Assembly: GCF_011290365.1 (NCBI RefSeq)
Contig: NZ_CP049786.1
Location: 310,001 to 374,000 of the forward strand
Reading direction: 5' to 3'
Source of the DNA: Leclercia sp. 29361
Lineage (GTDB): Bacteria; Pseudomonadota; Gammaproteobacteria; Enterobacterales; Enterobacteriaceae
DNA: 64,000 bases
Positions 26,800 through 35,751 of this stretch are shown here, piece after piece. Under the pieces are notes generated by a model. The model ran no database searches, was not told the DNA's origin, and was given only the letters and a program-made list of their open reading frames with translations. Every line of letters begins with the position of its first letter. The stretch's first letter is position 1. Both the position numbers and the translations under genes were made by a program.

Positions 26800-28215
26800 A
26801 TGCTGAGAAATTCGCAAAAGATCACCCATGGAAGTTACTCGGTATTCATTAAATTAATTGATTTCTTTTCAATTAATTTAATTTTAATACTCAGTGGTTG
26901 GGTATTGAAAATGGAATCTTTCGATACTGTAATTTTGATCAGCTTACTGTACTCCACTGCCTTTTTACTGTTTGGTGAATACACGCAGTGCTATCTCTAT
27001 CGTCCTAAAAACAACAATTTGCGTAACCAAAGACGCCTGTTTTTGACCGCTTTTTTAGCCATCCTTTTTATCGGCCTGGTGCGTCTGCTGGTCGCGAAAT
27101 TATTCGCCTTAGGCTACGTCAGCTTTATCGACGTGCGTAATATTCCTGCTATGCCGCTCTGGTACGCCTCGCCGATCCCTTTTCTCTACGTCGTCCGTCT
27201 GATTATTTTTAAGCTGTCGGCGAAAAAGAAAATAAGGGTGGCCATTATCGGCATTACCGATAACGGCCTGGCGGCTGAACGGGCGCTGCGCCTGGAGTAC
27301 TCTGACGTTCAACTGGACCTCGCCTTCTACGATGAGCGTGGCCCTGAGCGGCTTGGCGAGCTGGCCACCAAAATCACCAGCCCCTATAACGGGCCGGTGA
27401 TCAAGCTGGTTGAAGAGGCCAATGCCGGCCGGGTCGACGAAATCTATATTGCCCTGCCGATGGTGGCGCTGGATCGCATCCGCCATTTTCTGGCGATGAT
27501 GTCCGATACCACGGTGGATACTTATATTGTGCCGGACTTTTACGCTTACAGCACCAATACCTCTCAGATCCGTTCCATCCACAACCTGCAGACCATCGGC
27601 ATTTTCACCTCCCCGCTGGACGGGGTGGGGGCGTTTATTAAACGCGCAGAAGATCTGGTGCTGGGCAGCGTGATTATGGTAATGATTGTGCTGTTAATGA
27701 TCGTAATTGCCATCGGCATCAAACTCACTTCACGTGGGCCTGTTTTCTTCAAACAGGATCGCTATGGCCTGAGCGGGCAGAAGATTAAAGTCTGGAAGTT
27801 CCGGACGATGAAAGTGATGGAAAATACCGACAAGGTGGTTCAGGCGACACGAGACGATCCTCGGGTCACCCGCTTTGGCGCATTCTTACGTCGGACATCT
27901 CTGGATGAACTGCCGCAGTTCATTAATGTAATACAGGGGAATATGTCTATTGTCGGGCCACGGCCGCACGCTGTGGCGCACAACGAGCTTTACCGTAAGC
28001 AAGTCGAAAACTACATGATTCGCCATAAAGTAAAGCCTGGGATCACAGGTTTAGCGCAAATTAATGGCTATCGTGGCGAAATTGATGCGCTATACAAAAT
28101 GGAAAAGCGAGTCCAGTACGACATTGAATATATTCAGAACTGGTCCTTTTGGTTAGATATAAAAATCATCATTAAAACCATTTTTAAGGGATTTGTCGGT
28201 AAGAATGCATACTAA
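26800..28215 (+). CDS. WcaJ-like undecaprenyl-phosphate sugar-1-phosphate transferase
   Basis: A 471-residue polyprenyl glycosylphosphotransferase that starts repeat-unit synthesis by moving a hexose-1-phosphate (glucose in WcaJ) onto undecaprenyl phosphate in the inner membrane. Four N-terminal membrane segments come first, then a Rossmann-like CoA-binding-type region (VAIIGITDNGLAAERALR, about residues 147-164). One further hydrophobic segment (VIMVMIVLLMIVIAIGI, about 290-306) precedes the catalytic PGT domain with FKQDRYG, KVWKFRTM, TSLDELPQFINVI, GNMSIVGPRPHA and KPGITGLAQI. It is the first gene of a large plus-strand operon. The sugar donor cannot be read from sequence. Confidence 0.93.
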   Translation: MLRNSQKITHGSYSVFIKLIDFFSINLILILSGWVLKMESFDTVILISLLYSTAFLLFGEYTQCYLYRPKNNNLRNQRRLFLTAFLAILFIGLVRLLVAKLFALGYVSFIDVRNIPAMPLWYASPIPFLYVVRLIIFKLSAKKKIRVAIIGITDNGLAAERALRLEYSDVQLDLAFYDERGPERLGELATKITSPYNGPVIKLVEEANAGRVDEIYIALPMVALDRIRHFLAMMSDTTVDTYIVPDFYAYSTNTSQIRSIHNLQTIGIFTSPLDGVGAFIKRAEDLVLGSVIMVMIVLLMIVIAIGIKLTSRGPVFFKQDRYGLSGQKIKVWKFRTMKVMENTDKVVQATRDDPRVTRFGAFLRRTSLDELPQFINVIQGNMSIVGPRPHAVAHNELYRKQVENYMIRHKVKPGITGLAQINGYRGEIDALYKMEKRVQYDIEYIQNWSFWLDIKIIIKTIFKGFVGKNAY

Positions 28216-29491
28216 AATTATTATTATCGCTGGGATGATAGCGTCTCCGGTTGCCGTGGCAGAATTAACGCCAAAATCACACATCGGTTGGGCGGGCATC
28301 GATTTTCAAAGCAACGTCGGTGTGGATTACGGGCATAACGATAACGTGACCTACCAGCATCACGATAGCGACGCTAAAGGCTCCGACTTCCAGGGGCTCA
28401 AGCCCGTGATAACGCTGAACGGGGAGCGCGGGCAGGATAAATACCTGCTGATGTACTCCGGGGATTACCGCCACTACTCCAGCGATTCTACGGACGATTA
28501 TGACGATCACCTCTTCCGCTTCAAAGGTGACTGGCGTTTTGGTCTGATGCATGGCCTGACCCTGAATCTTGAAGATTCACTCGGTCATGAGGCGCGCGGG
28601 CGCGGGGTGACGGAAGGATTTCTGCCTGAACAGTTCCGGCAATTTGGCGTTAGGTCACCGTTAACCACCAATCTGTTCAACAGCGAGCTACGCTATAGTT
28701 ATGGTGCGCCGGACGGACGGGGAAGGGCAGACCTGGCGTTGATGCACCGCAAGTGGACCTTTGGCAATACCGGTCAGGTTGAAAGCCAGGATAAGGACTT
28801 CGCACAATATATCGACGAGCAGGAGTGGGACGAAAATACGCTGATTGCAGAAATTTTCGATCAGTACACATCTAAGACGCGTTTTCGCTATAGTTTTATT
28901 ACCAACCAGTTTCGTTATGGCCATGCGTCGGAAAAAGACAGTAATGAATATTATTTGCGTTACGGCATTCAGTCGCAGGTAACGGGCAAAACAAACGTCG
29001 ATGCGAACGTGTCGTGGCTCTATAAAACCTTTGAAAATAACCCCGGGTCGAAGGATTTCAACGGGATTAACTGGGATATTCTCGGTGAATGGCGGCCTCT
29101 TCAGCAGTCAATTTTTACGTTAAGAACATCCCAAAGTATTAAGGACCCTTCCGAAGCGGGAGGATATAATTTAGTTACGGAATACGGCATTTCTTACAAA
29201 CACCTATGGATGAACGACCGTTTAACGACGTTGCTTGATTACGCATACATCACCGAAGACTACAAAGATCAGGACAAGGATCGTCACGACAAGAATGGCG
29301 TGTTTTCATTTATTGTCGGTTATGACCTCACACCATCGATTAACGTTGGTGTGGAATATCATCTTGATACGCTTAAGTCTAATAAAGATACAGATACGTT
29401 TACCATCGGCCCCAACGATGACCGCGTAGTGACTGAAACGTTGGGCTATGATCAATCTTTGATTATGCTTACAGCTAAGGTTCAGATTTAA
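28205..29491 (+). CDS. Outer-membrane beta-barrel protein of exopolysaccharide export
   Basis: A 428-residue exported protein with a signal peptide (residues 1-19, ending VAVA). The mature chain is rich in alternating aromatic and polar residues with D/N/G turns (NVGVDYGHNDNV, YLLMYSGDYRHY, RFRYSFITNQFRYGHA), the pattern of a 16- to 18-strand outer-membrane barrel. It resembles the EpsL/VpsM-type barrels found in EPS loci. The start lies inside the end of the preceding gene. ATG 28205 is chosen because it begins the signal peptide; an upstream TTG at 28193 is less likely. The next gene is a short outer-membrane export lipoprotein, so the barrel probably forms the secretion pore. No close named homologue is known to me. 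Confidence 0.75.
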   Translation: MHTKIIIIAGMIASPVAVAELTPKSHIGWAGIDFQSNVGVDYGHNDNVTYQHHDSDAKGSDFQGLKPVITLNGERGQDKYLLMYSGDYRHYSSDSTDDYDDHLFRFKGDWRFGLMHGLTLNLEDSLGHEARGRGVTEGFLPEQFRQFGVRSPLTTNLFNSELRYSYGAPDGRGRADLALMHRKWTFGNTGQVESQDKDFAQYIDEQEWDENTLIAEIFDQYTSKTRFRYSFITNQFRYGHASEKDSNEYYLRYGIQSQVTGKTNVDANVSWLYKTFENNPGSKDFNGINWDILGEWRPLQQSIFTLRTSQSIKDPSEAGGYNLVTEYGISYKHLWMNDRLTTLLDYAYITEDYKDQDKDRHDKNGVFSFIVGYDLTPSINVGVEYHLDTLKSNKDTDTFTIGPNDDRVVTETLGYDQSLIMLTAKVQI

Positions 29492-29492
29492 A

Positions 29493-30050
29493 ATGAAAAT
29501 AATTAAACTGTGCGCGTTTTTACTCCTCAGCATTGTTTTCGCTGGCTGCAAATCACCGCAGCCGACGTTAAAGGACAATAGCGTGGTTGATACAGCAAAT
29601 TATTTACTGGGCTCCGGTGATACCGTCAACATTAACGTTGCCGGGCAACCTGACCTGACCATGAAAGTAGTACTTGATAATAGTGGGGCTATTAATTACC
29701 CCTATATTGGCAGGCTGGAATTAAAGGGCAAATCCGCAAGTCAGGTCGATGCAGAGATTACGCAACGTCTGCGCAAAGGGTTTGTGCTTAATCCCATGGT
29801 GACCGTGAATATTGCTGAATTCCGCAAATTCTATATCTCGGGTGAGATAGAGAATCCCAATGGTTATGCCTATGAACCTGGGCTGACCGTGGAAAAAGCT
29901 ATCGCCTTAGGCGGGGGATATACCGACCGTGCAGACCGCAGTGACCTCAGTATTCGACAATCATCCACTGGCGAGTTACTCGAAAATGTTGATGTGACTC
30001 ACTCCGTGCTCCCCGGTGATCTCGTAATTATAGGCATAGGGTTCTTCTGA
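29493..30050 (+). CDS. Short Wza-like polysaccharide export lipoprotein (OPX)
   Basis: A 185-residue lipoprotein, about half the length of Wza (379). The lipobox SIVFAGC places the acylated cysteine at residue 19. The poly-export (PES) domain follows (YLLGSGDTVNINVAGQPDL, INYPYIGRLELKGKSASQVD, VNIAEFRKFYISGEIENPNGYAY), then a single SLBB-type segment (GLTVEKAIALGGGYTDRADRS). There is no second and third SLBB repeat and no C-terminal amphipathic helix, so unlike Wza it cannot build its own helical outer-membrane barrel. It starts one base after the beta-barrel gene and two bases before the Wzc-like gene ends the spacing, consistent with one export complex. Confidence 0.88.
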   Translation: MKIIKLCAFLLLSIVFAGCKSPQPTLKDNSVVDTANYLLGSGDTVNINVAGQPDLTMKVVLDNSGAINYPYIGRLELKGKSASQVDAEITQRLRKGFVLNPMVTVNIAEFRKFYISGEIENPNGYAYEPGLTVEKAIALGGGYTDRADRSDLSIRQSSTGELLENVDVTHSVLPGDLVIIGIGFF

Positions 30051-30052
30051 CC

Positions 30053-32173
30053 ATGAAACTATCAATAGTGGAAAATGGCAAAAAGCGAGAAAGCGCTATC
30101 GATATCGCCAGATTTGCCAGTGAAATAAAAAAGAACCTCTGGAAAATCATTCTCTCCGGCATTATTGCCGGGGCGATTGCCTGGCCACTAATGAGTTTGA
30201 TGCCGTCAAAATATGTCTCTACGGCCACGGTCCTGCTCAAAGCCCAGCCCGATAATGTTACCCCTTTCCAGAAGGTTGAGGGATATGACTCAACCCGTAA
30301 TGGGTATTACGAAACTCAAAACGCGCTGATGCAGTCGCGCGTGGTGCTTGAACAGGCGGTGCGTACCCTGAAGCTGGATCAAAATCCCGCGTTCACCGGC
30401 AGCAACGACGACGGCGCAACGGGGAAAGAGAGCGAGCAGCAGCGGATCGACAATGCGCTGAAAACGTTGAGCAAGAACCTCACCATTAACAGCGTGCGTA
30501 CCACCCATCTGGCCACCGTCTCGTATGAGTCCACCTCGCCGCAGCTGTCGGCTGATATTGCCAACGGGGTGGCTGAGTCGTTTATCAATTACAGCTTAGG
30601 GCTCAAGCAGCAGAAAACGCTGCAGGCCAGCGAAGATAACCAGCACAAGCTGCAGCAGCTCAAGCAGCAGATGATCCAGCAGAAAACCGCGCTGGATGAC
30701 TATCTGGCGAAAGCGGGGTTACTGACCTTCCGCGGCGTTGACGGGTTTGAAACCGAACAGATGGGCATTGTCACCAACCGTCTGGCGAATGCCACCGAGC
30801 GTCGGGTGGCGGCTGAGTCTATCTATAACGAAGTGCGTTCCGGTGGCGGCAGAGCCATCTCGCTGCCGTCGATTTCAAATCATGCCCAGATCCAGGATTT
30901 ACGCATTGCGTTGATCCAGGCTAACAGCGAGCTTTCTCAGCTGGAGAAATCCTACGGGCCACAGCATGACAAAGTGATCCAGGCGCGGGCCCGTATCAGT
31001 GCGATCCAGGCGCAAACGGCGATGACCCTCAGAGAGCAGGAGGCCGGGTTACGCCAGAGCTACGAGGCGGCGGTGGCGGATGAAAAGAATTACCAGAAGC
31101 AGCTGGATGAGCAGCGTCAGAACTTCCAGAAGCTGTCGATGAAGCGCGAAGGCTACAACGAGCTGAAGCTGGCGCTGGATAAAACGGAAGAGATGTACAA
31201 GGTGGTCTACCAGCGTACGCAGGAGCTGACGCTGCCGGGCACCTATACTGATGCCGACGCGGAGCTCTACGATCCTGCCGTGCCCGCCACGCGTCCTGCG
31301 AAGCCGAATAAACCCCTGCTGATGCTGATGATCGTGCTGCTGGTGATGCTCTTCTACGTCATGTACGTGATGGTGAAAGCGGCGACGGATCGGTCCGTGA
31401 ATACCCTCAGCCAGATGCAGAAACGGCTAAACCTTATGCCGCTGGGGGAGATCCGCCGCTTCAGGGGCGTGGGAGGACGGGGTAAGATCCGCGATCTGAT
31501 GTTCAGCGATCCGCTCAATGCCGACGTTATTCACAGCATGCGTACGCAGATCATGCTGAGCAGTCACCCGCTGCAGGTTATCGCCGTCACCTCGGCGGAA
31601 GCCGGAGAGGGACGGACGCTGCTGGCGAACCTGCTAGCGAACTCCTTTAGCTTTGACCAGAAAACGCTGCTGATCGATATGGACTTCTTCAACAACGACG
31701 GTCTGTCGGGCGAGCTGGGCTCACCAAAAGCGCCGGGCGTGGCGGAAGTGCTGCGCGGTGAAGGCGACACTGACAGTGTGCTGGTGAAGGTCAACGATAA
31801 GCTCGATTTCCTGCCGCGCGGCAATACCCCGGTCTCGGCGCTGCTGCTGCTGTCGCCAGAACGGTTAAAACCGCTGCTCGAGACGCTGCGCAGCCGTTAT
31901 CAGCGCATCATCATTGATGTGGCTGCGGTGAATCAGAGCCAGGAAGTGCAGCTGGTGAGCCAGGTGACGGATGGTCTGATCTTCGTCCTGAAAGCGGGCC
32001 AGAACAGTGCCGATACCATCGCCCATGCCGTTGATAAAGCCGCCAGCGATCGCTGCGTGGTGATCGGTGGGGTGCTGAATCAGGTGGTGGATAAAAATCT
32101 GGAGAGCAAAGAGGGGCTGCGTTCGCTCAACTACCATACCCATGAATTGATGAACAACACAGGCCGGGCATGA
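30053..32173 (+). CDS. Wzc-like polysaccharide copolymerase with degenerate kinase domain
   Basis: A 706-residue inner-membrane PCP-2a protein. Wzz domain: one helix at about residues 26-48 (IILSGIIAGAIAWPLMSLM), a periplasmic part with long coiled coil (QQLKQQMIQQKTALDDYL and AQIQDLRIALIQ), and a second helix at about 420-440 (LLMLMIVLLVMLFYVMYVM). A cytoplasmic BY-kinase-like ATPase domain follows. Its Walker A reads AEAGEGRTLL, with arginine where the catalytic lysine should be. Walker A' is LLIDMDFF, and Walker B RIIIDVAAV lacks the usual TPP. The C-terminus has only one tyrosine (SLNYHTHEL) instead of a Tyr cluster. It probably controls chain length without tyrosine-kinase activity. It overlaps the flippase gene by four bases. 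Confidence 0.88.
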   Translation: MKLSIVENGKKRESAIDIARFASEIKKNLWKIILSGIIAGAIAWPLMSLMPSKYVSTATVLLKAQPDNVTPFQKVEGYDSTRNGYYETQNALMQSRVVLEQAVRTLKLDQNPAFTGSNDDGATGKESEQQRIDNALKTLSKNLTINSVRTTHLATVSYESTSPQLSADIANGVAESFINYSLGLKQQKTLQASEDNQHKLQQLKQQMIQQKTALDDYLAKAGLLTFRGVDGFETEQMGIVTNRLANATERRVAAESIYNEVRSGGGRAISLPSISNHAQIQDLRIALIQANSELSQLEKSYGPQHDKVIQARARISAIQAQTAMTLREQEAGLRQSYEAAVADEKNYQKQLDEQRQNFQKLSMKREGYNELKLALDKTEEMYKVVYQRTQELTLPGTYTDADAELYDPAVPATRPAKPNKPLLMLMIVLLVMLFYVMYVMVKAATDRSVNTLSQMQKRLNLMPLGEIRRFRGVGGRGKIRDLMFSDPLNADVIHSMRTQIMLSSHPLQVIAVTSAEAGEGRTLLANLLANSFSFDQKTLLIDMDFFNNDGLSGELGSPKAPGVAEVLRGEGDTDSVLVKVNDKLDFLPRGNTPVSALLLLSPERLKPLLETLRSRYQRIIIDVAAVNQSQEVQLVSQVTDGLIFVLKAGQNSADTIAHAVDKAASDRCVVIGGVLNQVVDKNLESKEGLRSLNYHTHELMNNTGRA

Positions 32174-33381
32174 GTCTGCTCAGGAGCGCCTCCACGATCG
32201 CAGGGTCATCAGTTATTTCACAGCTGATTGGTGCCCTGTCGATCTGGCTCATTTCGCATAAGTACGATCTTGGCGAAGTGGGGCTCTACGCGCTCAACTA
32301 CAGTATTGCCCTGATTGGGGCCCAGGTCTGTACCTTTGCCTCACAGCTGTTGATCCCCAGGCAGCCGGATGAGGAACTGGCGCAGAACGTGGTGTTTTGT
32401 CTCCTGCAAAGCCTGACCATCGCCATCCCCTATGCCGTGCTGACGGGCTGGCTGTTTCATCAGAACATGCTCTTTCTGTACCTGCTCACGCTCTCGAATA
32501 CCTGGGTGCTGGTGGCAGAAAACCTGTCGCTGCGGACGGCAAACTTTCGCTTTCTGGTGGTCCAGCGCATCTCCGTTTCGGTGGTGGTGGTGCTGTCCGT
32601 CCTGCTCACCCGCCAGGTGATGGCGTTTTACTGGATGTGGGCGATCCTGATGATGGCGCTGACCAGCGCCTGCATCATGCGGGCATTTGATCTTCGCAGC
32701 ATCACCCTGCATCACCTGCGGCCCTCCAGTAACTTGGCATTCCTGAAAAAAAATATTCATCACGTTACCAAAGTGGGCAGTGCCGAAGTGCTGGCGATGG
32801 CGAGCAACAACCTGCCGATTATGCTGATCAACTTCTGGTTCTCGGCCCTGACGGCGGGCTACTTCTCGGTGGTCAGCCGCTTTTGCCTGGCTCCGGTGGT
32901 GATCATCGGCAATGCGGTGCGCAATACCATTTTCTCAAAATGGTCGATTGATTTCAGAAACAACATCTTCAACTACGAAGAGTACAGGAAGGTCCGGCTG
33001 CTGCTGTTGGTGCTGGGGGTGGTCTGCACGCTGGGCGTGTTTATCTTCTACCCGATTGTGATGAATCTGGGGTTCAGCGAGGAGTGGATCGCCTCCGTGC
33101 CGACCTCGCGCTATATGCTACCGTACCTGTTCCCGGCGCTGGCGGTCTGTCCGCTGACGGTGATAGAGCTGATTTTCGGCTCGCACCGCTACTTCCTGCG
33201 GATCCAGCTTGAGCAACTGGCGATCGTGGGGATCGCGTTCGTCGTTGTGCCGTATTTCTACAATGACTATGCGACATCCATCATCTTATTTTCGATTCTG
33301 ACGTTTATCCGCTACGCCTTTATCTACCTGAAGGTGAATAAGCGCGCCGACATTCTGAGAAACGGGTCAGTGACATCATGA
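32170..33381 (+). CDS. Wzx-type repeat-unit flippase
   Basis: A 403-residue integral membrane protein of the MOP/polysaccharide transporter family with about 10-12 hydrophobic segments. It begins ASTIAGSSVISQLIGALSIW, typical of Wzx N-termini. It should move the undecaprenyl-linked repeat unit to the periplasmic face. It is slightly shorter than most Wzx proteins. ATGA overlaps with both neighbours (copolymerase upstream, polymerase downstream) show tight operon organisation. Substrate specificity cannot be inferred. Confidence 0.85.
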   Translation: MSLLRSASTIAGSSVISQLIGALSIWLISHKYDLGEVGLYALNYSIALIGAQVCTFASQLLIPRQPDEELAQNVVFCLLQSLTIAIPYAVLTGWLFHQNMLFLYLLTLSNTWVLVAENLSLRTANFRFLVVQRISVSVVVVLSVLLTRQVMAFYWMWAILMMALTSACIMRAFDLRSITLHHLRPSSNLAFLKKNIHHVTKVGSAEVLAMASNNLPIMLINFWFSALTAGYFSVVSRFCLAPVVIIGNAVRNTIFSKWSIDFRNNIFNYEEYRKVRLLLLVLGVVCTLGVFIFYPIVMNLGFSEEWIASVPTSRYMLPYLFPALAVCPLTVIELIFGSHRYFLRIQLEQLAIVGIAFVVVPYFYNDYATSIILFSILTFIRYAFIYLKVNKRADILRNGSVTS

Positions 33382-34754
33382 ATCTTAATACCGGACATTA
33401 TTTACAGAGCTTCGCACTGTTTACCCTGATCTTCTGCGGGCTGGTGCAGTATTTTACCGGTGAGCTGGCGGTACTGTGGCTGCCCTTTGTCATGACGCTG
33501 CTGATGGCCGGTTTTTTGGTATTGCAGACCCGCGAAGAGCCCATGCGACTGGATGCCCAGGAAGCCATCATCCTGACGCTGTATGGCGCTTTTATCGTAC
33601 TGGCCGGTATTTCGACTCTCTTTCAGGGCGGGGCGCTGATTACCCTCGTCGGATTCAAGAACGAGATTGGGCTGTCGCTGGTGATGGTCTGCCTGCTGCT
33701 GGGCTTCTGCCGGGAATCGCAGATCTATCAGGTGACCCGGGCGCTGTACTGGGTGTTTTACATCCAGTTCCCGGTGGCCATTTACCAACTGATCTTTGTC
33801 CTGCCGGAGCGCGTGGCGCTGCGCGGCGAGGCGGAGAAATGGGACTCGGTGGTAGGGACCTTTGGCGGCGATCCTATGGGGGGCGGCAACACTGCCGCGA
33901 TGGGGCTGTTCTGTCTGCTGATCATGCTGCTGAAAGTCTCGGAATATAAACATGGGCTGGCCAGCTTCAAATCCATGGCGCTGCATATCGTGCTGGGGTT
34001 TGTGATGTGCATCATTGGCGAAGTTAAATTCGTGATCCTGCTGTCGCCGCTGCTGCTGGGCTGGGTGTGGCTGACCCCCTCCTGGGTTAAAGAGGCGAGC
34101 AAGGTCAACCTGGGCGTGCTGCTCTCTATTCTGATCGGCATGGCGCTGCTGATCGGGCTGGCGGTCGTCGCTCTGGCCTATACCTATTCGACGGCCTACG
34201 GCGGCGATACGGCGGAGAACCCTTTTGTGGTCTTCCTCGACTCCATGGATTACATCTTCGATCCGGACTTTATTACCCCCGGCGGGGAAGTGGGCCGCTT
34301 CACCTCTCTGCTGTTCTGGGCACAGCATAACGATCTGTCAGGGCTGCCGGGAACGCTGTTCGGCTACGGCCTGAACGCCACCAACAGCGGCAGCGCCGTC
34401 TCTCCTGGCTTCCTGCATCAGTATTACAACCTGTATCTCGATAGTACCTCCCTGAGCATGTTGTTATGGGAAGTGGGCGTGGTGGGGACGGTGCTGTTTG
34501 TGGGCCTGTTTATCTACATCCTGAAGGCGGCCCGGCCCGAGCCAGTGCTGTCTGTGGAGCAGCTCGATAAGCCGGACGTTCAGCTTCTGAGCTTTGCGCC
34601 GGCGTTTAACGTCTTCGCCATCGCCTGTCTTCTCAGCCTGCCATACAGCCAGATACTGATGATTACGCCAATGTTGCAGTTCTTGTTTTATATGTCGTTA
34701 GGTTCCAGTTTGATTATTCGCCGGACCGTACGCCGTTATACGGGGCATTATTGA
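33378..34754 (+). CDS. Wzy-type polysaccharide polymerase
   Basis: A 458-residue membrane protein with about 11-12 hydrophobic segments and one large periplasmic loop (about residues 270-365, rich in D, G, N and T) before the last helices, the usual topology of Wzy polymerases and O-antigen ligases. An arginine-bearing periplasmic segment PGGEVGRFTSLLFW is present. Its position directly after the flippase supports the polymerase call over a ligase. The stop shares one base with the start of the next gene (TGATG). Sequence conservation in this family is too low to predict the linkage. Confidence 0.75.
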   Translation: MNLNTGHYLQSFALFTLIFCGLVQYFTGELAVLWLPFVMTLLMAGFLVLQTREEPMRLDAQEAIILTLYGAFIVLAGISTLFQGGALITLVGFKNEIGLSLVMVCLLLGFCRESQIYQVTRALYWVFYIQFPVAIYQLIFVLPERVALRGEAEKWDSVVGTFGGDPMGGGNTAAMGLFCLLIMLLKVSEYKHGLASFKSMALHIVLGFVMCIIGEVKFVILLSPLLLGWVWLTPSWVKEASKVNLGVLLSILIGMALLIGLAVVALAYTYSTAYGGDTAENPFVVFLDSMDYIFDPDFITPGGEVGRFTSLLFWAQHNDLSGLPGTLFGYGLNATNSGSAVSPGFLHQYYNLYLDSTSLSMLLWEVGVVGTVLFVGLFIYILKAARPEPVLSVEQLDKPDVQLLSFAPAFNVFAIACLLSLPYSQILMITPMLQFLFYMSLGSSLIIRRTVRRYTGHY

Positions 34755-35749
34755 TGTACAAACCGTTTATTACCGTCAGCATCAAAACCTTTAACGAAGC
34801 CGAATGTATTGAGAAAACCATCGACAGTATCCGCAGCCAGCTGGGTACGTATCCGCATAAAATTATTGTTGCCGACAGTCTTTCAACGGATAACACCCAG
34901 CAGTTGGCCAGTGATAAAGGGGTGATGGTGGTGTCGTTAACCGAACCGGCAGACCGCTGCTGCGGCGTCGGGCATCAGCTGGGCTACCTTCACAGCGAAG
35001 GGGAGTTCATCCTGCTGATGGATGGCGATATGGAGCTGGAGCCCGGTTTTATCGATCATGCGGTGGCGTTTTTGCAGAATAACCCGACGTACGCGGGCGT
35101 GGCCGGTACGGTGGAGATGGATGACGCCTCAAACTACGAATTTACCTCCCGCAAGCAGCGTATCAATAAAATCTACCCGCTGGGGGACAGCGACCATCTG
35201 GGCGGTGGCGGCCTGTATCGCCTGTCTGCGATTGCCGATATCGGCTACCTGACCAACCGCAGCCTGCACGCCTATGAAGAGGCGGAGTTAGGCATGCGCC
35301 TGCTGGCCGCGGGCTATAAACTGCATCGCCTGAACGTGCCCTATTTCCGTCATACCTCCTACACGATGCCGACCTTCAGGATGCTGCGCTATCGCTGGAA
35401 GAGCGGCTTCCATCAGGCGCCCGGCGAGCTGCTGCGCAGCGCGTGGGGGAAACCCTGGTTCCGTGATGCGTTGATGATGGTGAAAAACGAAGTGATCTTT
35501 GCAAGCTACATCTTCATCGTGCTGATTGCGTTCTTCTCTTTCGATGTCAGCCTGATTGATATCGCGCTGTTGCCGCTGCTGGCCTTTATCCTGCTAAAAA
35601 CCCTTCGTAACCGCTCATTAAAAAATGGCCTGAACAGCGTGATCAACCTCGCCGTGCTCTCTGCCGGACTGGTGAAAGGTCTTTTCCACCCGCAGCGCGA
35701 TCCCCGGGTTCCGCCGGATAATAAAGTTATTCATGAACAGGTAGAGTAG
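34754..35749 (+). CDS. Family 2 glycosyltransferase with C-terminal membrane helices
   Basis: A 331-residue GT-A fold transferase. The N-terminal domain reads ITVSIKTFNEAECIEKTIDS, the nucleotide-sugar-binding start of GT2 enzymes. The metal-binding DxD is LLMDGDMELEPG near residue 93, and the acceptor-side motif is YEEAELGMRLLAAGY. Two hydrophobic segments near residues 250-290 (FASYIFIVLIAFFSF, LLPLLAFILL) anchor it in the membrane. ATG 34754 is preferred; the TTG one codon upstream lies in the preceding gene. It should add one sugar of the repeat unit; which one is unknown. Confidence 0.88.
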   Translation: MYKPFITVSIKTFNEAECIEKTIDSIRSQLGTYPHKIIVADSLSTDNTQQLASDKGVMVVSLTEPADRCCGVGHQLGYLHSEGEFILLMDGDMELEPGFIDHAVAFLQNNPTYAGVAGTVEMDDASNYEFTSRKQRINKIYPLGDSDHLGGGGLYRLSAIADIGYLTNRSLHAYEEAELGMRLLAAGYKLHRLNVPYFRHTSYTMPTFRMLRYRWKSGFHQAPGELLRSAWGKPWFRDALMMVKNEVIFASYIFIVLIAFFSFDVSLIDIALLPLLAFILLKTLRNRSLKNGLNSVINLAVLSAGLVKGLFHPQRDPRVPPDNKVIHEQVE

Positions 35750-35751
35750 TA

